A stretch of DNA of 64,000 nt from Winslowiella toletana (GCF_017875465.1 NZ_JAGGMQ010000001.1:4030001-4094000); one strand, 5' to 3'. Positions 9,901 through 18,398 are shown, numbered from the stretch's first letter. Notes: generated by a model not told the origin, from the letters alone. Translations and numbers: made by a program.

Positions 9901-11776
9901 GATCGAATTTCTTCGCTGAATAGTTAAAAAATACCAGGCTGTTCTGATATTGCTGATTGCCAAAGCTGAACATCCGGCCTGAAAGCGTGTCATTGGATCC
10001 ATTCGCCTGTTCCAGTTTTATGGCTTCATTGAGCAGACATGTCCTTTTTTCATGCCCCTCAAGTGCGCGTTTCGCTCTGGTGGTCTGATAAGTGAATACC
10101 AGCTTATCCTCCAGCAGCGTGGCCAGATTGTTTTTTTCGGTCCGGGACAGTGAAAAGTGCAAGCGGGTACAGAAATTATTCAATAGCTGGTATAGCTGCT
10201 CGGGGCTATCTTGTGGTGAGTACGAAGTATGGCTTATCAGAATCTCCTGCTCTGGCATGTCAGTGGTATTTGGCAGGGCATCGGTGTTGTCTTCAGGCAT
10301 ATCTTCCGTACTGGTTTCTAAGGGAGTAGTTATCTGTTCCGACCAGAAGCGAGCAGCAGAGAATGTACTCACCGGCAAAGCCTGGGCAAACAGATGCCCG
10401 GACGCTGCGGGATTTGTCACGCTACGCAGATCCTGGCCGGTGGTGTAGCCAGTAATCAGACTATAGAGTTGCGATAGCACGCTGCTGATTTGGGTGGTGA
10501 GATAGTCCGCAGTCGTCACGATGGGGGCAGCGAGAGAGTGCGAGTATGAAGGGGCACCAGCGGTGACGGCTTGCGGTACAGGCTGACTATCTGTTGCTGC
10601 TCTGCCGCTAATCTGCGGAAAACGCCCTGTTCTGGACTCGGGCCAGCAGAGCGAGTGTGTTGCAGGTAATTGAGATGCCAGTTTAAGTGTCACTGGCTGC
10701 GCATAATTTTGCACGGCCAGCAACGCCTGTTGCCGGTTTTCACTTATCAGCAATGTGGCATCAAGCGCCGCTGAGAAGGGGGCTGTCTGGTTGTCCGGGA
10801 AAGGGGGATTTTTTTCCGGCGGGCAACAAGTGATCTGTTGTCGTTGCTGCGATTTGAGTAGCGCACAGCTGTAAGGTGGCAGCTGGTAACGTTCAAAAGG
10901 GGGAGCAGGCATATTCTGGCCGGACAGGGCAAACCCAGGTAACCGGATATGTTTCTCCGCTGGCGCCGGGATATTGTCGCTATTTAAGGTGGGTTGCGCG
11001 GGCTGGATGGCGTACTGCCACAATTGTTGCGCCTTGTCGGATAAATTGATTAATACCATCAGTAGCGAATAGAAAGAAAATGCCTGCCTTTTAATATCGA
11101 TCGGACCCTGTCCGGGAAATAGCGATAAAAATTGCATGATTTTACTGGTCCATATTTTATGGGCATTGTCGGGCATTGAGAGTGACAGGGGGAGATAGCT
11201 GGCAATCAGGCACAGACATATTTGTTGAAAAACTTCCGGCGGTGTTGATTTTTCTGCCAGGTGAGGTATGGCGGCACGGTAAATCTCACTGATTAAAAAT
11301 ATATAAAGTTCTTTTTTTTCGCAGATGTCATTTATCTGTTGCTGCGGGCAGGTGCATAACTGGGAAATGATACTTTTTAATTGTATTGCGGTAAAAACCA
11401 CAAAAGGGACAGGCATTGACGGTAGCCAGGTTTGCAGCCCGTTATGCGTATTTTGCTGACAGATGCTTTGTATGATTATTTCCTGCGTTGCAGGCAACTG
11501 CAGTTTGTTGCGCACCAGATGAATCAGCACCTGAGGAGATGATAGCGAGGGCGTTAATAACCCCTGCGCTTGTTGACAGGCAATCATTAAATCCTTCTCA
11601 TTTAAAGCGAGAATATCATTTTCGCCTGGAAGCAAGCTTTTAACAAACAGACAGGAAATATTAGTGACATTTTTTATACTATGCCACCATGAGCCAGCAT
11701 AACCCGTAAATATACCGCCGGGAAAGGATCCTGGTTTTGTTATTGATGAAGAAACAGGCAGGTTAATATCAGGCAT
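6935..11776 (-). CDS. large toxin-like protein with a C-terminal aspzincin (M35-like) zinc metallopeptidase
   Basis: A 1613-residue protein of uncertain overall family. The C-terminal part has HEVSH (residues 1375-1379) followed 20 residues later by RTSDFFYN. This matches the aspzincin pattern HExxH plus GTxDxxYG, with H1375, H1379 and D1399 as predicted zinc ligands, E1376 catalytic and Y1402. A NADSIAYYSF segment (1577-1586) matches the Asn-Ala-Asp motif at the end of M35 and lysine-specific metallo-endopeptidases. In typical family members the NAD motif follows the Asp soon after, whereas here about 175 residues intervene. Residues about 740-1210 contain Trp/Tyr-rich beta-like units (for example GRILNGDIF and GILNGDFFTF). 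No signal peptide or transmembrane segment is obvious. The ATG has AAAGGAAG 8 bases upstream. The gene is visibly A+T-richer than its hut neighbours and splits that locus, which suggests acquisition. A secreted or injected protein-cleaving toxin is inference. Confidence 0.65.
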   Translation of the reverse strand: MPDINLPVSSSITKPGSFPGGIFTGYAGSWWHSIKNVTNISCLFVKSLLPGENDILALNEKDLMIACQQAQGLLTPSLSSPQVLIHLVRNKLQLPATQEIIIQSICQQNTHNGLQTWLPSMPVPFVVFTAIQLKSIISQLCTCPQQQINDICEKKELYIFLISEIYRAAIPHLAEKSTPPEVFQQICLCLIASYLPLSLSMPDNAHKIWTSKIMQFLSLFPGQGPIDIKRQAFSFYSLLMVLINLSDKAQQLWQYAIQPAQPTLNSDNIPAPAEKHIRLPGFALSGQNMPAPPFERYQLPPYSCALLKSQQRQQITCCPPEKNPPFPDNQTAPFSAALDATLLISENRQQALLAVQNYAQPVTLKLASQLPATHSLCWPESRTGRFPQISGRAATDSQPVPQAVTAGAPSYSHSLAAPIVTTADYLTTQISSVLSQLYSLITGYTTGQDLRSVTNPAASGHLFAQALPVSTFSAARFWSEQITTPLETSTEDMPEDNTDALPNTTDMPEQEILISHTSYSPQDSPEQLYQLLNNFCTRLHFSLSRTEKNNLATLLEDKLVFTYQTTRAKRALEGHEKRTCLLNEAIKLEQANGSNDTLSGRMFSFGNQQYQNSLVFFNYSAKKFDPSAVVIGIGQHILAYLATTTGRILNGDIFKPEACESGGEFVLKIGSSVVLLPEAQGASAFRSKMPNRPMASINNVARLPPPPRANQPQTAAKNILPVKKLNGSILSHSDSGLTLNPPLVGEIGGNRWYIYPQGTRGEAMLAETSGKPHQAKYNSQNGKWSINDQPGEAFFVYDDPANHAWIKLNDAFYWVKSQNKDHTFTLGNGQKIYFDSAEKQWHPYPSGNHHIDGRTLSAIPAELLSAYPGDSVVLTPVRFPAAESKLWRIPATSELYYLEVQIADSIIPGKVQVQYAPGILNGDFFTFLQARPLSQQRVLKWDYQTQRWEVATPFSALQAAEKEITASMLVTSAGDPDNPLLPQNIPGLYQSGARHFLHWTTTASAENRYIPLSATAALGIYRLAVKKTLDSEKFQLFKLRYDSVEEKWTFHQVTSTTFINLPHEVKKIQLTQPFSEKYALPGYKNIYHDEQGNLYIMSGIDKEGVTEYIKVTQHERKRDHFILHIPAGDGPERLWVMHYDEGEFSFEVEVSCAGGKIVKRAGDEFCAGTSGVNRPQLPGAIATEKEANRAIDFMKINVLKELNLDYLTDLEPETTQYLKQLGKAKDYIFCKQGEEVLEYPAINSFIPVDSFFTRSKSILDTILSQVSKKKLAIFIRKHFGEHNLARKTAIFQKTLKSASGNLKEYSANGKNIDRLFLAKSTDSALPIVQNTAALTIGADYVKKPIMLLLAEPFTLTHSAGNHPYRYLKRLNTIIHEVSHIGKFKKESRSGVIRRYRTSDFFYNQNDIFHPYSRRQYFYSTRQKYDITVANEKKLATKTVSEIMLKEDSHAFNSDPASDSDIFFRLIEKRLEESMQDDVIDPRATAHDIEQVAGKGPIKTGKQKTSQQLQLEYYFEDCNYALKQLELPEIKYKDVINGLFIMENARLVINPLKMAHVKSLLRSMASNPEARAAIVLNNADSIAYYSFLLLAEEGLLDQFLPDPRLPVPSRLLPW

Positions 11777-11974
11777 AAGTCGGCTTCCTTTCAGTAAGAG
11801 GCAACGGTTCTGAACTGCGCGATACTTGTTAAGCGTAATGGAACATTGCTAATGCATTTATATAAAAAGCGTATCCTGGTGGGGCATCGCTGGTTTCCTC
11901 CAGCATGCATTGATTACAGATGGCCTGACTCAGGGGGGAGGTATTCTCCGTATGCGAGGGTGGACATTTGCAGA

Positions 11975-11984
11975 TGTCTATACA
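11975..11984. promoter_or_regulatory. putative HutC operator between the toxin-like gene and hutC
   Basis: TGTCTATACA within ATGTCTATACAT, 54 bp upstream of hutC and about 200 bp upstream of the divergent toxin-like gene. It probably mediates autoregulation of hutC and is placed so that it could also affect the divergent gene. Confidence 0.65.
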
Positions 11985-12037
11985 TTTGCGCTACCAACCA
12001 GTAAACTCAGGTTATTAGCTTTATAAGGATACAAAAT

Positions 12038-12793
12038 ATGGTCGAGCAGACTGCCATTTCGCAACTCGCAGCCGCAATGAGTGATCAGCCTGCGCCGATC
12101 TATCAGCGTGTTAAACAGGCGATCGTCAGTCAGATCAGTGAAGGGGTGTGGAAAGCTAACCAGCGTGTGCCATCGGAAAGTGAACTGGTTAACCGGTTAG
12201 GCGTCAGCCGCATGACGATCAACCGTGCGCTACGCGAGCTGACCAGCGAAGGTTATCTGATTCGTATGCAGGGCGTTGGCACTTTTGTCGCCGAGAGCAA
12301 AGGCTATACCGCGATGCTGGAAGTGCATAATATCGCGGAAGAGATTGCGCAGCGCGGCCATAGACACAGCAGCAAGATTCTCGCCCTCAGCGAGATGAAA
12401 GCTGACCCGGAGCAGGCGGCGGTACTGGGACTGGCTACCGGTCAGTCAATTTTCCATTCGCTGATTATCCATTACGAGAATGAGTTGCCGGTTCAGCTGG
12501 AAGATCGTCTGGTGAACCCGCAAATGGCGCCGGACTATCTGCAGCAGGATTACGCCAGGCAGACGCCCTACACCTATCTGATGCGCGTGGCGCCGCTGAC
12601 GGCGGGTGAGCATATTGTGGAAGCGGTATTGCCGGATATGCGTCAGCGTAAGCATCTGGCGCTGGACGAGCATGAACCCTGTTTGCTTATCCGTCGCCAG
12701 ACCTGGAGCGACGCGAAAATTGTCACCTATGCCAGACTGCTTTATCCTGGTTCGCGTTATAAGCTGTTAGGGCGGTTTAAGGGTCACGGCTGA
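12038..12793 (+). CDS. hutC: histidine utilisation repressor (GntR family, HutC subfamily)
   Basis: A 251-residue regulator. Residues about 20-85 form a GntR winged helix-turn-helix (IYQRVKQAIVSQISEG ... RVPSESELVNRLGVSRMTI NRAL). The rest is a UTRA effector domain, which in HutC binds urocanate. It is expected to repress the hut promoters until urocanate accumulates, and it carries an operator-like palindrome in its own upstream region. Its 3' end overlaps the convergent hutD gene by 17 bp. Confidence 0.95.
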   Translation: MVEQTAISQLAAAMSDQPAPIYQRVKQAIVSQISEGVWKANQRVPSESELVNRLGVSRMTINRALRELTSEGYLIRMQGVGTFVAESKGYTAMLEVHNIAEEIAQRGHRHSSKILALSEMKADPEQAAVLGLATGQSIFHSLIIHYENELPVQLEDRLVNPQMAPDYLQQDYARQTPYTYLMRVAPLTAGEHIVEAVLPDMRQRKHLALDEHEPCLLIRRQTWSDAKIVTYARLLYPGSRYKLLGRFKGHG

Positions 12794-13331
12794 TATTCGG
12801 GGTTATCGCCGCAAACAGTATTAACGCATCATCCGCAAGCGGGGTTAAGGTTTCACCCGACTGCGTCCACCAGGCGCCTTCACCGCGCGACAGCCGTTGC
12901 GCACCAGATCGCCACTCACCGGCGATGACCCAACAAACGCCCATCTCGCTGCGCTGCGCGGTACTGCTGATCACCACTTGCGCGCTAAATTGTTCACGCC
13001 GCGTCATAATATTAAAGTCGAGACTGGCGTCGCCGAACAGCTTCGCACTGATCGCCAGTTCGCCAGGGAAACAGAACGGCTGATTCAGCAACAGCGCATG
13101 GGAGGGTTGCTCCGGCCCATACAGTTCAACTTTTTCCCCTTCAATCAGGGTAATCACCCGGTCCACGTCGGGAAAACGCGAGAAATCACCGCTGGCGGCG
13201 ATCGTCGCGATACTGGCGCGCCAGCCAAACTCGCTGTGCTCCGGCGGGAAACTGACGATTTCCCGCGTTTCACCGCCACCATTGCGCCATTTACTGGCCG
13301 GCAGTTTTTGGGTCTGATAGAAATGCATCAC
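12777..13331 (-). CDS. hutD: HutD family protein
   Basis: A 184-residue HutD/Ves-type cupin fold protein, recognised from the start (KLPASKWRNGGGETREI), the GEFSRFPDVDR-like segment DFSRFPDVDRVITLIEG and the location in a hut cluster. In Pseudomonas HutD is proposed to moderate hut expression, possibly by sensing a pathway intermediate; no enzymatic role is established. Its ATG overlaps the stop of hutF (13328-13331), so the two are cotranscribed. Confidence 0.9.
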   Translation of the reverse strand: MMHFYQTQKLPASKWRNGGGETREIVSFPPEHSEFGWRASIATIAASGDFSRFPDVDRVITLIEGEKVELYGPEQPSHALLLNQPFCFPGELAISAKLFGDASLDFNIMTRREQFSAQVVISSTAQRSEMGVCWVIAGEWRSGAQRLSRGEGAWWTQSGETLTPLADDALILFAAITPNISRDP

Positions 13332-14683
13332 AATAGTGCCGCCATTACCGCCGCAAAGCGGCGATCGCTCTCTTCCTGTAGCGCATGGCGGCCCTCGGCA
13401 ATCAGCTGCTTGCCTGCCACCCAGACATCGCGGATCTGCGAGCGGTTACCGGCAAACAGCCAGCGGTTAAGCAGGGCGTGATCCGGACAACTGCCCAGCC
13501 AGGCGTCCTGCGCCAGCACCAGCCAGTCGGCGCGCTGACCGACGGCCAGCGAACCGCTATTAACGCCACAAGCCTGCGCGCCGCCCGCCGCCGCCTGACG
13601 ATACAGCAGGTCGCCCACCGAGTGCTGGTGTGGCGTGACGATACGGTTGCGACGACGGTCGCGCAGACGCTGGGCATACTCCAGCCAGCGCAGCTCTTCG
13701 ACCACATCCAGCGATACATGGCTGTCGGAACCAATACCCCAGCGGCCGCCTGCGGCGATATAGTCGGTGGCGGGGAAGATACCGTCGCCAAGATTGGCTT
13801 CGGTAGTCGGACAGAGACCGGCCACCGCCGCGCTACTGGCAAGACGACGGATTTCACCCTGATCAAGATGCGTGGCATGGATCAGACACCAGCGCTGATT
13901 GACCTCAAAGCGATCCAGCAGCCAGTTAACCGGGCGTTCGCCGCTCCAGGCCAGCGAGTCATTAACCTCTTTCTCCTGTTCGGCAATATGGATATGTACC
14001 GACAGAGTTGTGGAACTGGCGGCCAGCACCTCCTCCATCTGCCGCTGTGAAACCGCGCGTAGCGAATGGAAACAGAGTCCCTGATTATGCAGCGGCTTAT
14101 TGCGCAGTAGCGTGCTGAGATTTTCCTGCTGGCGCAGATATTGCCCAGTATCCTGAATAAAGCGTTTCTGGCCTGCCTGCGGTGGCTGGGCGCCAAAACC
14201 GGCGTAGCTGTAGAGCACCGGCAACAGCGTCTGGCCGATGCCAGCCTGTTCCGCCGCCGCGACCAGCTGCTGCAACATCTCATCCTGGGGGTAAGGAGTG
14301 CCATTCAGGTCATGATGCAGATAGTGGAATTCTGCCACCTGGCTATAGCCGCCCTTCAGCATATCGATATAGAGATGGCGGGCGATATCCCCGACCTGTT
14401 CGGGCGAGAGCCGTTGCACCATACGATACATCAGGTCGCGCCAGGTCCAGAAACTGTCCTGCGGATCGCCAGCTACTTCGGCCAGTCCGGCCATTGCGCG
14501 CTGGAAGGCATGCGAGTGCAGATTGGCTATCGCCGGCACCACTGCGCCGGGCAGGATAATGGCGCCGTCGGCGTCGCTGTTGGCACTGATACGGGTAATC
14601 ACTCCCCGGGTATCGACTTCAATACGTACCGCGTGTTGCCAGCCGTCTGCCAGCAGTGCGCGCGACGCAAAATAACTCGACAT
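13328..14683 (-). CDS. hutF: formimidoylglutamate deiminase
   Basis: An amidohydrolase-superfamily enzyme of 451 residues that deaminates N-formimino-L-glutamate to N-formyl-L-glutamate and ammonia. The metal site HSHAFQRAMAGL, the FHYLHHD segment, HIHIAEQ, the HATHL motif and GSDSHVSLD are all visible and typical of HutF. With HutG it forms the five-step branch of histidine catabolism known from Pseudomonas, in place of the single-step formimidoylglutamase of Klebsiella. The gene diverges from hutI across a short region that holds a perfect HutC-like palindrome. Confidence 0.95.
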   Translation of the reverse strand: MSSYFASRALLADGWQHAVRIEVDTRGVITRISANSDADGAIILPGAVVPAIANLHSHAFQRAMAGLAEVAGDPQDSFWTWRDLMYRMVQRLSPEQVGDIARHLYIDMLKGGYSQVAEFHYLHHDLNGTPYPQDEMLQQLVAAAEQAGIGQTLLPVLYSYAGFGAQPPQAGQKRFIQDTGQYLRQQENLSTLLRNKPLHNQGLCFHSLRAVSQRQMEEVLAASSTTLSVHIHIAEQEKEVNDSLAWSGERPVNWLLDRFEVNQRWCLIHATHLDQGEIRRLASSAAVAGLCPTTEANLGDGIFPATDYIAAGGRWGIGSDSHVSLDVVEELRWLEYAQRLRDRRRNRIVTPHQHSVGDLLYRQAAAGGAQACGVNSGSLAVGQRADWLVLAQDAWLGSCPDHALLNRWLFAGNRSQIRDVWVAGKQLIAEGRHALQEESDRRFAAVMAALL

Positions 14684-14706
14684 GGTTGATCCTCAGGCTA
14701 TGTGGT

Positions 14707-14716
14707 TGTATATACA
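14707..14716. promoter_or_regulatory. putative HutC operator in the hutF-hutI divergent region
   Basis: TGTATATACA is a perfect 10 bp palindrome, followed by TATACATACT, a near-repeat. It lies between the divergent hutF (start 14683) and hutI (start 14768) genes. One bound repressor here could control both transcripts. Confidence 0.75.
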
Positions 14717-14767
14717 TATACATACTTTGACGGTTTCTGTAAATGGCGCGACCCGCGGGGAGAACAG

Positions 14768-15985
14768 ATGGCAGCCAGAATAGCGTGTGACAGTTTATGG
14801 TACGGGGCCGACCTGGTCACCATGCGCGACGGCCAGTATAACCTGATTGCCGATGGCGCCATTGCGGTGGCGGACGGGCAGATTGTCTGGATCGGTACGC
14901 GCAGTGAGGCGGCGGATATTCAGGCGCAGCAGCGCACCGATTTTGGCGGTGGTATCATTACGCCCGGACTGATCGACTGCCATACCCATCTGGTATTTGG
15001 TGGCGATCGCAGCGCGGAGTTTGAACAGCGTCTGAATGGCGTCAGCTATGCGGAGATTGCCGCGCAGGGGGGCGGCATTCTCTCCACGGTGCGCGCCACG
15101 CGCGCCGCGCCGCTGGATGAACTGGTCAGCAGTGCGCGCTGGCGCATCGATCGACTGCTGGCGGAGGGTGTCACAACGCTGGAGATTAAATCCGGTTACG
15201 GCCTTGATGAAGAGAGTGAACTGCGCATGCTGCAGGCCATTCGTCTGCTGGCGCAGCAGGTTCCCGCTGATGTGCTGGCTACCTGTCTGGCGGCGCACGC
15301 CTTCCCGCCGGAGTTTAAACAGAACCCTGACGGTTGGGTCGATATTATCTGCCAGCGGCTGTTGCCGGAAGTAAAAGCCCGGCAGCTGGCGGATGCGGTC
15401 GATGCGTTTTGTGAACATCTGGCCTTCTCGCCGGCGCAGGTTAGCCGTGTTTTTGAACGGGCGCAGCAGCTGGGTCTGCCGGTAAAACTGCACGCTGAAC
15501 AGCTTTCATCGCTGGGCGGCGGCGCGCTGGCGGCGCATTTTAATGCGCTCTCTGCCGACCATCTGGAGTACGCCACCGAAAGTGACGTGCAGGCGATGGC
15601 GCAGCATGGCACGGTAGCGGTGCTGCTGCCGGGGGCATTTTATCTGTTGCGCGAAACGCAGCGGCCACCGGTCAGGCTGTTCCGTCAGTATCAGGTGCCG
15701 ATGGCGCTGGCCAGCGATGCTAATCCCGGCACCTCACCGGCTCTGTCGCTGCGTTTAATGCTGAATATGGCCTGCACGCTGTTTGGCTTTACCCCGGAAG
15801 AGGCGCTGGCGGGTGTCACACTGCATGGCGCAAAAGCGCTGGGGCTGGAGAAAACACACGGTACGCTGGAAAGCGGCAAAGTCGCTAATTTTGTTCACTG
15901 GCCGCTGGCGCGTCCGGCGGAGTTAGTTTACTGGCTGGGCGGACAGCTGCCTTGTCAGGTTATCTATCGAGGAGAAGCGCAATGA
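14768..15985 (+). CDS. hutI: imidazolonepropionase
   Basis: Hydrolyses 4-imidazolone-5-propionate to N-formimino-L-glutamate. The 405-residue amidohydrolase has the metal motif [45 protein letters not shown] and the [11 protein letters not shown] loop, all conserved in HutI. The frame extends to 14702, but that stretch contains the operator; the ATG at 14768 has GGGGAG just upstream and starts [11 protein letters not shown], so it is chosen. The stop overlaps the hutG start (ATGA). Confidence 0.96.
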   Translation: MAARIACDSLWYGADLVTMRDGQYNLIADGAIAVADGQIVWIGTRSEAADIQAQQRTDFGGGIITPGLIDCHTHLVFGGDRSAEFEQRLNGVSYAEIAAQGGGILSTVRATRAAPLDELVSSARWRIDRLLAEGVTTLEIKSGYGLDEESELRMLQAIRLLAQQVPADVLATCLAAHAFPPEFKQNPDGWVDIICQRLLPEVKARQLADAVDAFCEHLAFSPAQVSRVFERAQQLGLPVKLHAEQLSSLGGGALAAHFNALSADHLEYATESDVQAMAQHGTVAVLLPGAFYLLRETQRPPVRLFRQYQVPMALASDANPGTSPALSLRLMLNMACTLFGFTPEEALAGVTLHGAKALGLEKTHGTLESGKVANFVHWPLARPAELVYWLGGQLPCQVIYRGEAQ

Positions 15986-16785
15986 CCCCTTATCAGTTCT
16001 CAGCCGGCACGCTGCCGCTGCTGATCAGTATTCCCCATGCCGGAACCGCGCTGACGCCGGAAGTTGAAGCCGGGCTCAGCGATGCCGCGCGCGGCCTGCC
16101 GGATACCGACTGGCATATTCCGCAGCTGTATGATTTTGTTAACACAATGGGCGCCAGCGTGCTGGTGGGCAACTACTCGCGCTTTGTCATCGATCTTAAC
16201 CGTCCGGCGGATAATCAGCCGCTGTATACCACCGCCACAACCGGGCTGTATCCGGAAACCCTGTTTGACGGCACGCCAACCTTTAAACCGGGGATGACGC
16301 CAACCGACGCGCAACGTCAGGGTTATCTTCAGGATCTCTGGACGCCGTATCATCAGAAGCTACAGCAGGAGCTGGCGCGCCTGAAGCAGCAGTTTGGCTA
16401 TGTGCTACTGTTTGATGCCCACTCCATCGCCTCGGTGATCCCGCGTCTGTTTGATGGCCGTCTGCCGGATCTTAATCTTGGCACTAATAGTGGTGAAAGC
16501 TGTCCGCCAGTGATGAGCGCCGCGCTACAGCAGGTTTGTGAAGCGCAGTCACGGTTTAGCTGGATAATGAACGGGCGCTTTAAGGGCGGCTATATTACCC
16601 GTGCTTATGGCCAACCGACGCAGCAGCAGTATGCGCTGCAACTGGAGCTGGCGCAGGGCAACTATATGGATGAGCAGCCGCCGTTTGGCTGGCGTGGCGA
16701 TCGGGCGGCAGAACTGCAACCGCTGTTAAAACAGCTGATTGAGGTGATGCTGGAGCAGGGGGCGCAGCAGTGCAAAGCTGAATAA
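15982..16785 (+). CDS. hutG: N-formylglutamate deformylase
   Basis: The last step of this hut branch, N-formylglutamate to glutamate plus formate. The 267-residue protein belongs to the FGase family: [47 protein letters not shown] and [11 protein letters not shown] (metal and substrate motifs) are present. It starts at the ATG overlapping the hutI stop by 4 bp, so the pair is translationally coupled. An upstream in-frame start inside hutI at 15952 is less likely. Confidence 0.95.
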   Translation: MTPYQFSAGTLPLLISIPHAGTALTPEVEAGLSDAARGLPDTDWHIPQLYDFVNTMGASVLVGNYSRFVIDLNRPADNQPLYTTATTGLYPETLFDGTPTFKPGMTPTDAQRQGYLQDLWTPYHQKLQQELARLKQQFGYVLLFDAHSIASVIPRLFDGRLPDLNLGTNSGESCPPVMSAALQQVCEAQSRFSWIMNGRFKGGYITRAYGQPTQQQYALQLELAQGNYMDEQPPFGWRGDRAAELQPLLKQLIEVMLEQGAQQCKAE

Positions 16786-17022
16786 GCTGCGCTGCTGGCC
16801 GGTTTGCTACGTAACAGCAATTCCTGACGGCTATGCAATGGCCGCGATTTTCAATTTCAGTGGGTTAACTGATAAGTGATGTTGCTGGCTAATCCCCATG
16901 CCACAGCGGCGGCCAGTTTGGCTAAAGGATCAAACCCGCGGGAGCCGACAATGGCTCCCAGTCGCGCAATTGCCGATCTTCCTTCCATAAATGACATTTT
17001 CACCCCTCGCGCCGCTTGAAAA

Positions 17023-17040
17023 TATAAACTGTAGTTTATA
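17023..17040. promoter_or_regulatory. toxin-antitoxin operator 1
   Basis: TATAAACTGTAGTTTATA is a perfect inverted repeat with 8 bp arms. A second copy of the same palindrome with complementary centre lies 28 bp (centre to centre) downstream. Such paired palindromes are typical binding sites for the HTH antitoxin of HigBA-like systems. Confidence 0.75.
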
Positions 17041-17050
17041 ACTTGCATGG

Positions 17051-17068
17051 TATAAACTACAGTTTATG
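17051..17068. promoter_or_regulatory. toxin-antitoxin operator 2
   Basis: TATAAACTACAGTTTATG repeats operator 1 with 7 of 8 arm pairs conserved. It covers the ATG at 17066, which supports the GTG at 17078 as the true toxin start because the region from 17051 to 17068 then lies in the leader. Confidence 0.72.
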
Positions 17069-17077
17069 GAGAATGTC

Positions 17078-17434
17078 GTGGATACATGGAAAGTAGATAC
17101 CACTGAACATTTTGATCGGTGGCTGGATAAGCAGGATGACGACATGATTGATGATGTGCTGGCAAGCCTGAAAGTGCTTGAGCAGTGTGGGCCGATGCTG
17201 GGAAGACCCGATGTTGATCAGGTAAAAGGTTCGGAATTTCATCATATGAAGGAACTGAGAGTGCAAAGCAATGGGCGGCCGGTGAGAGCTTTCTTTGCAT
17301 TCGATCCTGAAAGGCAGGCCATCGTATTATGCGCCGCCGATAAAACCGGCCGCAAGCAAAAGCGATTTTATGCTGAGATGATTAAAAAGGCTGATGCGGA
17401 ATACAGACAACATCTGGAAGGGGTTAAAAAATGA
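17078..17434 (+). CDS. type II toxin, RelE/ParE superfamily (HigB-like, Gp49 type)
   Basis: A short basic protein with the N-terminal pattern WKVDTTEHFDRWLDKQ, the central MKELRVQSNGRPVRAFFAFD and the ending KTGRKQKRFYAEMIKKADAEYRQHL. This is the characteristic series of the Gp49/HigB-like toxin family, which cleaves ribosome-bound mRNA. The GTG at 17078 has GGAG 6 bases upstream; the in-frame ATG at 17066 has no ribosome site and lies in the operator. The stop overlaps the antitoxin start by 4 bp, and toxin-first order is normal for HigBA. Confidence 0.85.
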   Translation: MDTWKVDTTEHFDRWLDKQDDDMIDDVLASLKVLEQCGPMLGRPDVDQVKGSEFHHMKELRVQSNGRPVRAFFAFDPERQAIVLCAADKTGRKQKRFYAEMIKKADAEYRQHLEGVKK

Positions 17435-17730
17435 GTAAACTTAACGAACTGATCGCAAAACGTTCGCCTGCCTCGCAGGCGCGTATTCAGCAAAAAGCGG
17501 ACGCGATGATCCTTGACGTTCGCCTGCGTCAGCTACGTGAAGAACTGGCGCTGTCGCAGACCGAGCTGGCGGGGATCATGGGGATCAGTCAGCCCGCGAT
17601 TGCCGCTATCGAAGCGCGCGGTGAGGAGATAAAACTGTCCAGCCTGAAAAAATATATTGAGGCGCTGGGCGGCAAACTGAGCCTGAATGTGGAAATGCCG
17701 ACAGGCTCAGGCCGCATCTATTACATCTGA
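17431..17730 (+). CDS. antitoxin with XRE-type helix-turn-helix (HigA-like)
   Basis: A 99-residue protein whose middle part LRQLREELALSQTELAGIMGISQPAIAAIEARG is a clear XRE/Cro helix-turn-helix, followed by LSSLKKYIEALGGKLSLNVE, the usual antitoxin continuation. It is expected to neutralise the upstream toxin and to bind the two palindromes at 17023-17068. Starts inside the toxin stop codon (ATGA). Confidence 0.88.
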   Translation: MSKLNELIAKRSPASQARIQQKADAMILDVRLRQLREELALSQTELAGIMGISQPAIAAIEARGEEIKLSSLKKYIEALGGKLSLNVEMPTGSGRIYYI

Positions 17731-17737
17731 CTGAGCA

Positions 17738-18370
17738 TTAACGCGAACGAGCATCCGGGCGTACCATATCAAAGCGCAGATCTTCATTTATCGCGTAATA
17801 AGCGCTCGGCCCACCGGCGCGTAAAATCGGCTGCGCTCTGGCGGTCTGATAGATGCCATTTTCCAGCAGTGCGCTGTCGATATGGATCGCCACGACTTCG
17901 CCCAATACCAGCCAGGTGGGAATCTCACCGCCGTCGGCATCCAGTAATTGAATACACTGCGTCAGTTTGCACTCAAAGTTAACCGGGCTTTCCGCCACCA
18001 TACTGGCTTTGACATAGCTGGCGGCCAGCGGCGTCAGTCCGGCAAGGCTAAACTCATCTTCACCATGGGGCAGCGAGGCAGAACTTTCATTCATCGCCTC
18101 AGCCAGCGGGCGGGTGGCGAGGTTCCAGACAAACTCGCCGGTTTGCGTAATATTTTGCACGCTATCCTTCCAGCCGCTGCTGGCAAAGCCAATAATTGGC
18201 GGATGATAGTTAAAGCAGTTAAAAAAACTGTACGGCGCCAGATTGCGCTCACCAGCTTCACTGACCGAGCTGATCCAGCCAATCGGGCGGGGGCCGATAA
18301 TCGCATTCAGCGGGTCATGCGGTAGTCCGTGACCGGCTCGGGGTTGGTACGAATGACGTTGTCGAGACAT
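17738..18370 (-). CDS. flavin reductase family protein
   Basis: A 210-residue protein of the flavin-reductase-like (DIM6/NTAB) FMN-binding split-barrel family. The start GLPHDPLNAIIGPRPIGWIS, then NLAPYSFFNCFNYHPPIIGF, KDSVQNITQTGEFVWNL and a GEVVAIHID strand are the conserved core. It presumably binds FMN and may supply reduced flavin or act on a small substrate; partners are not in sight. It ends 7 bp from the antitoxin gene on the opposite strand and is followed upstream by an IS remnant. Confidence 0.85.
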   Translation of the reverse strand: MSRQRHSYQPRAGHGLPHDPLNAIIGPRPIGWISSVSEAGERNLAPYSFFNCFNYHPPIIGFASSGWKDSVQNITQTGEFVWNLATRPLAEAMNESSASLPHGEDEFSLAGLTPLAASYVKASMVAESPVNFECKLTQCIQLLDADGGEIPTWLVLGEVVAIHIDSALLENGIYQTARAQPILRAGGPSAYYAINEDLRFDMVRPDARSR

Positions 18371-18398
18371 AGTATTCCTTGATTCAGAGATAATTTCT

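Noticed and set aside
16857..17048. 63-codon minus-strand frame (or 47 codons from 16997) beside the toxin-antitoxin operators
   Set aside because: It runs through operator 1, has no recognisable motif, and the better ATG has no convincing ribosome site.
17023..17068. Possible CRISPR-like short repeats
   Set aside because: Only two copies, palindromic, with an unequal gap and directly upstream of a toxin-antitoxin pair; operators explain them better.
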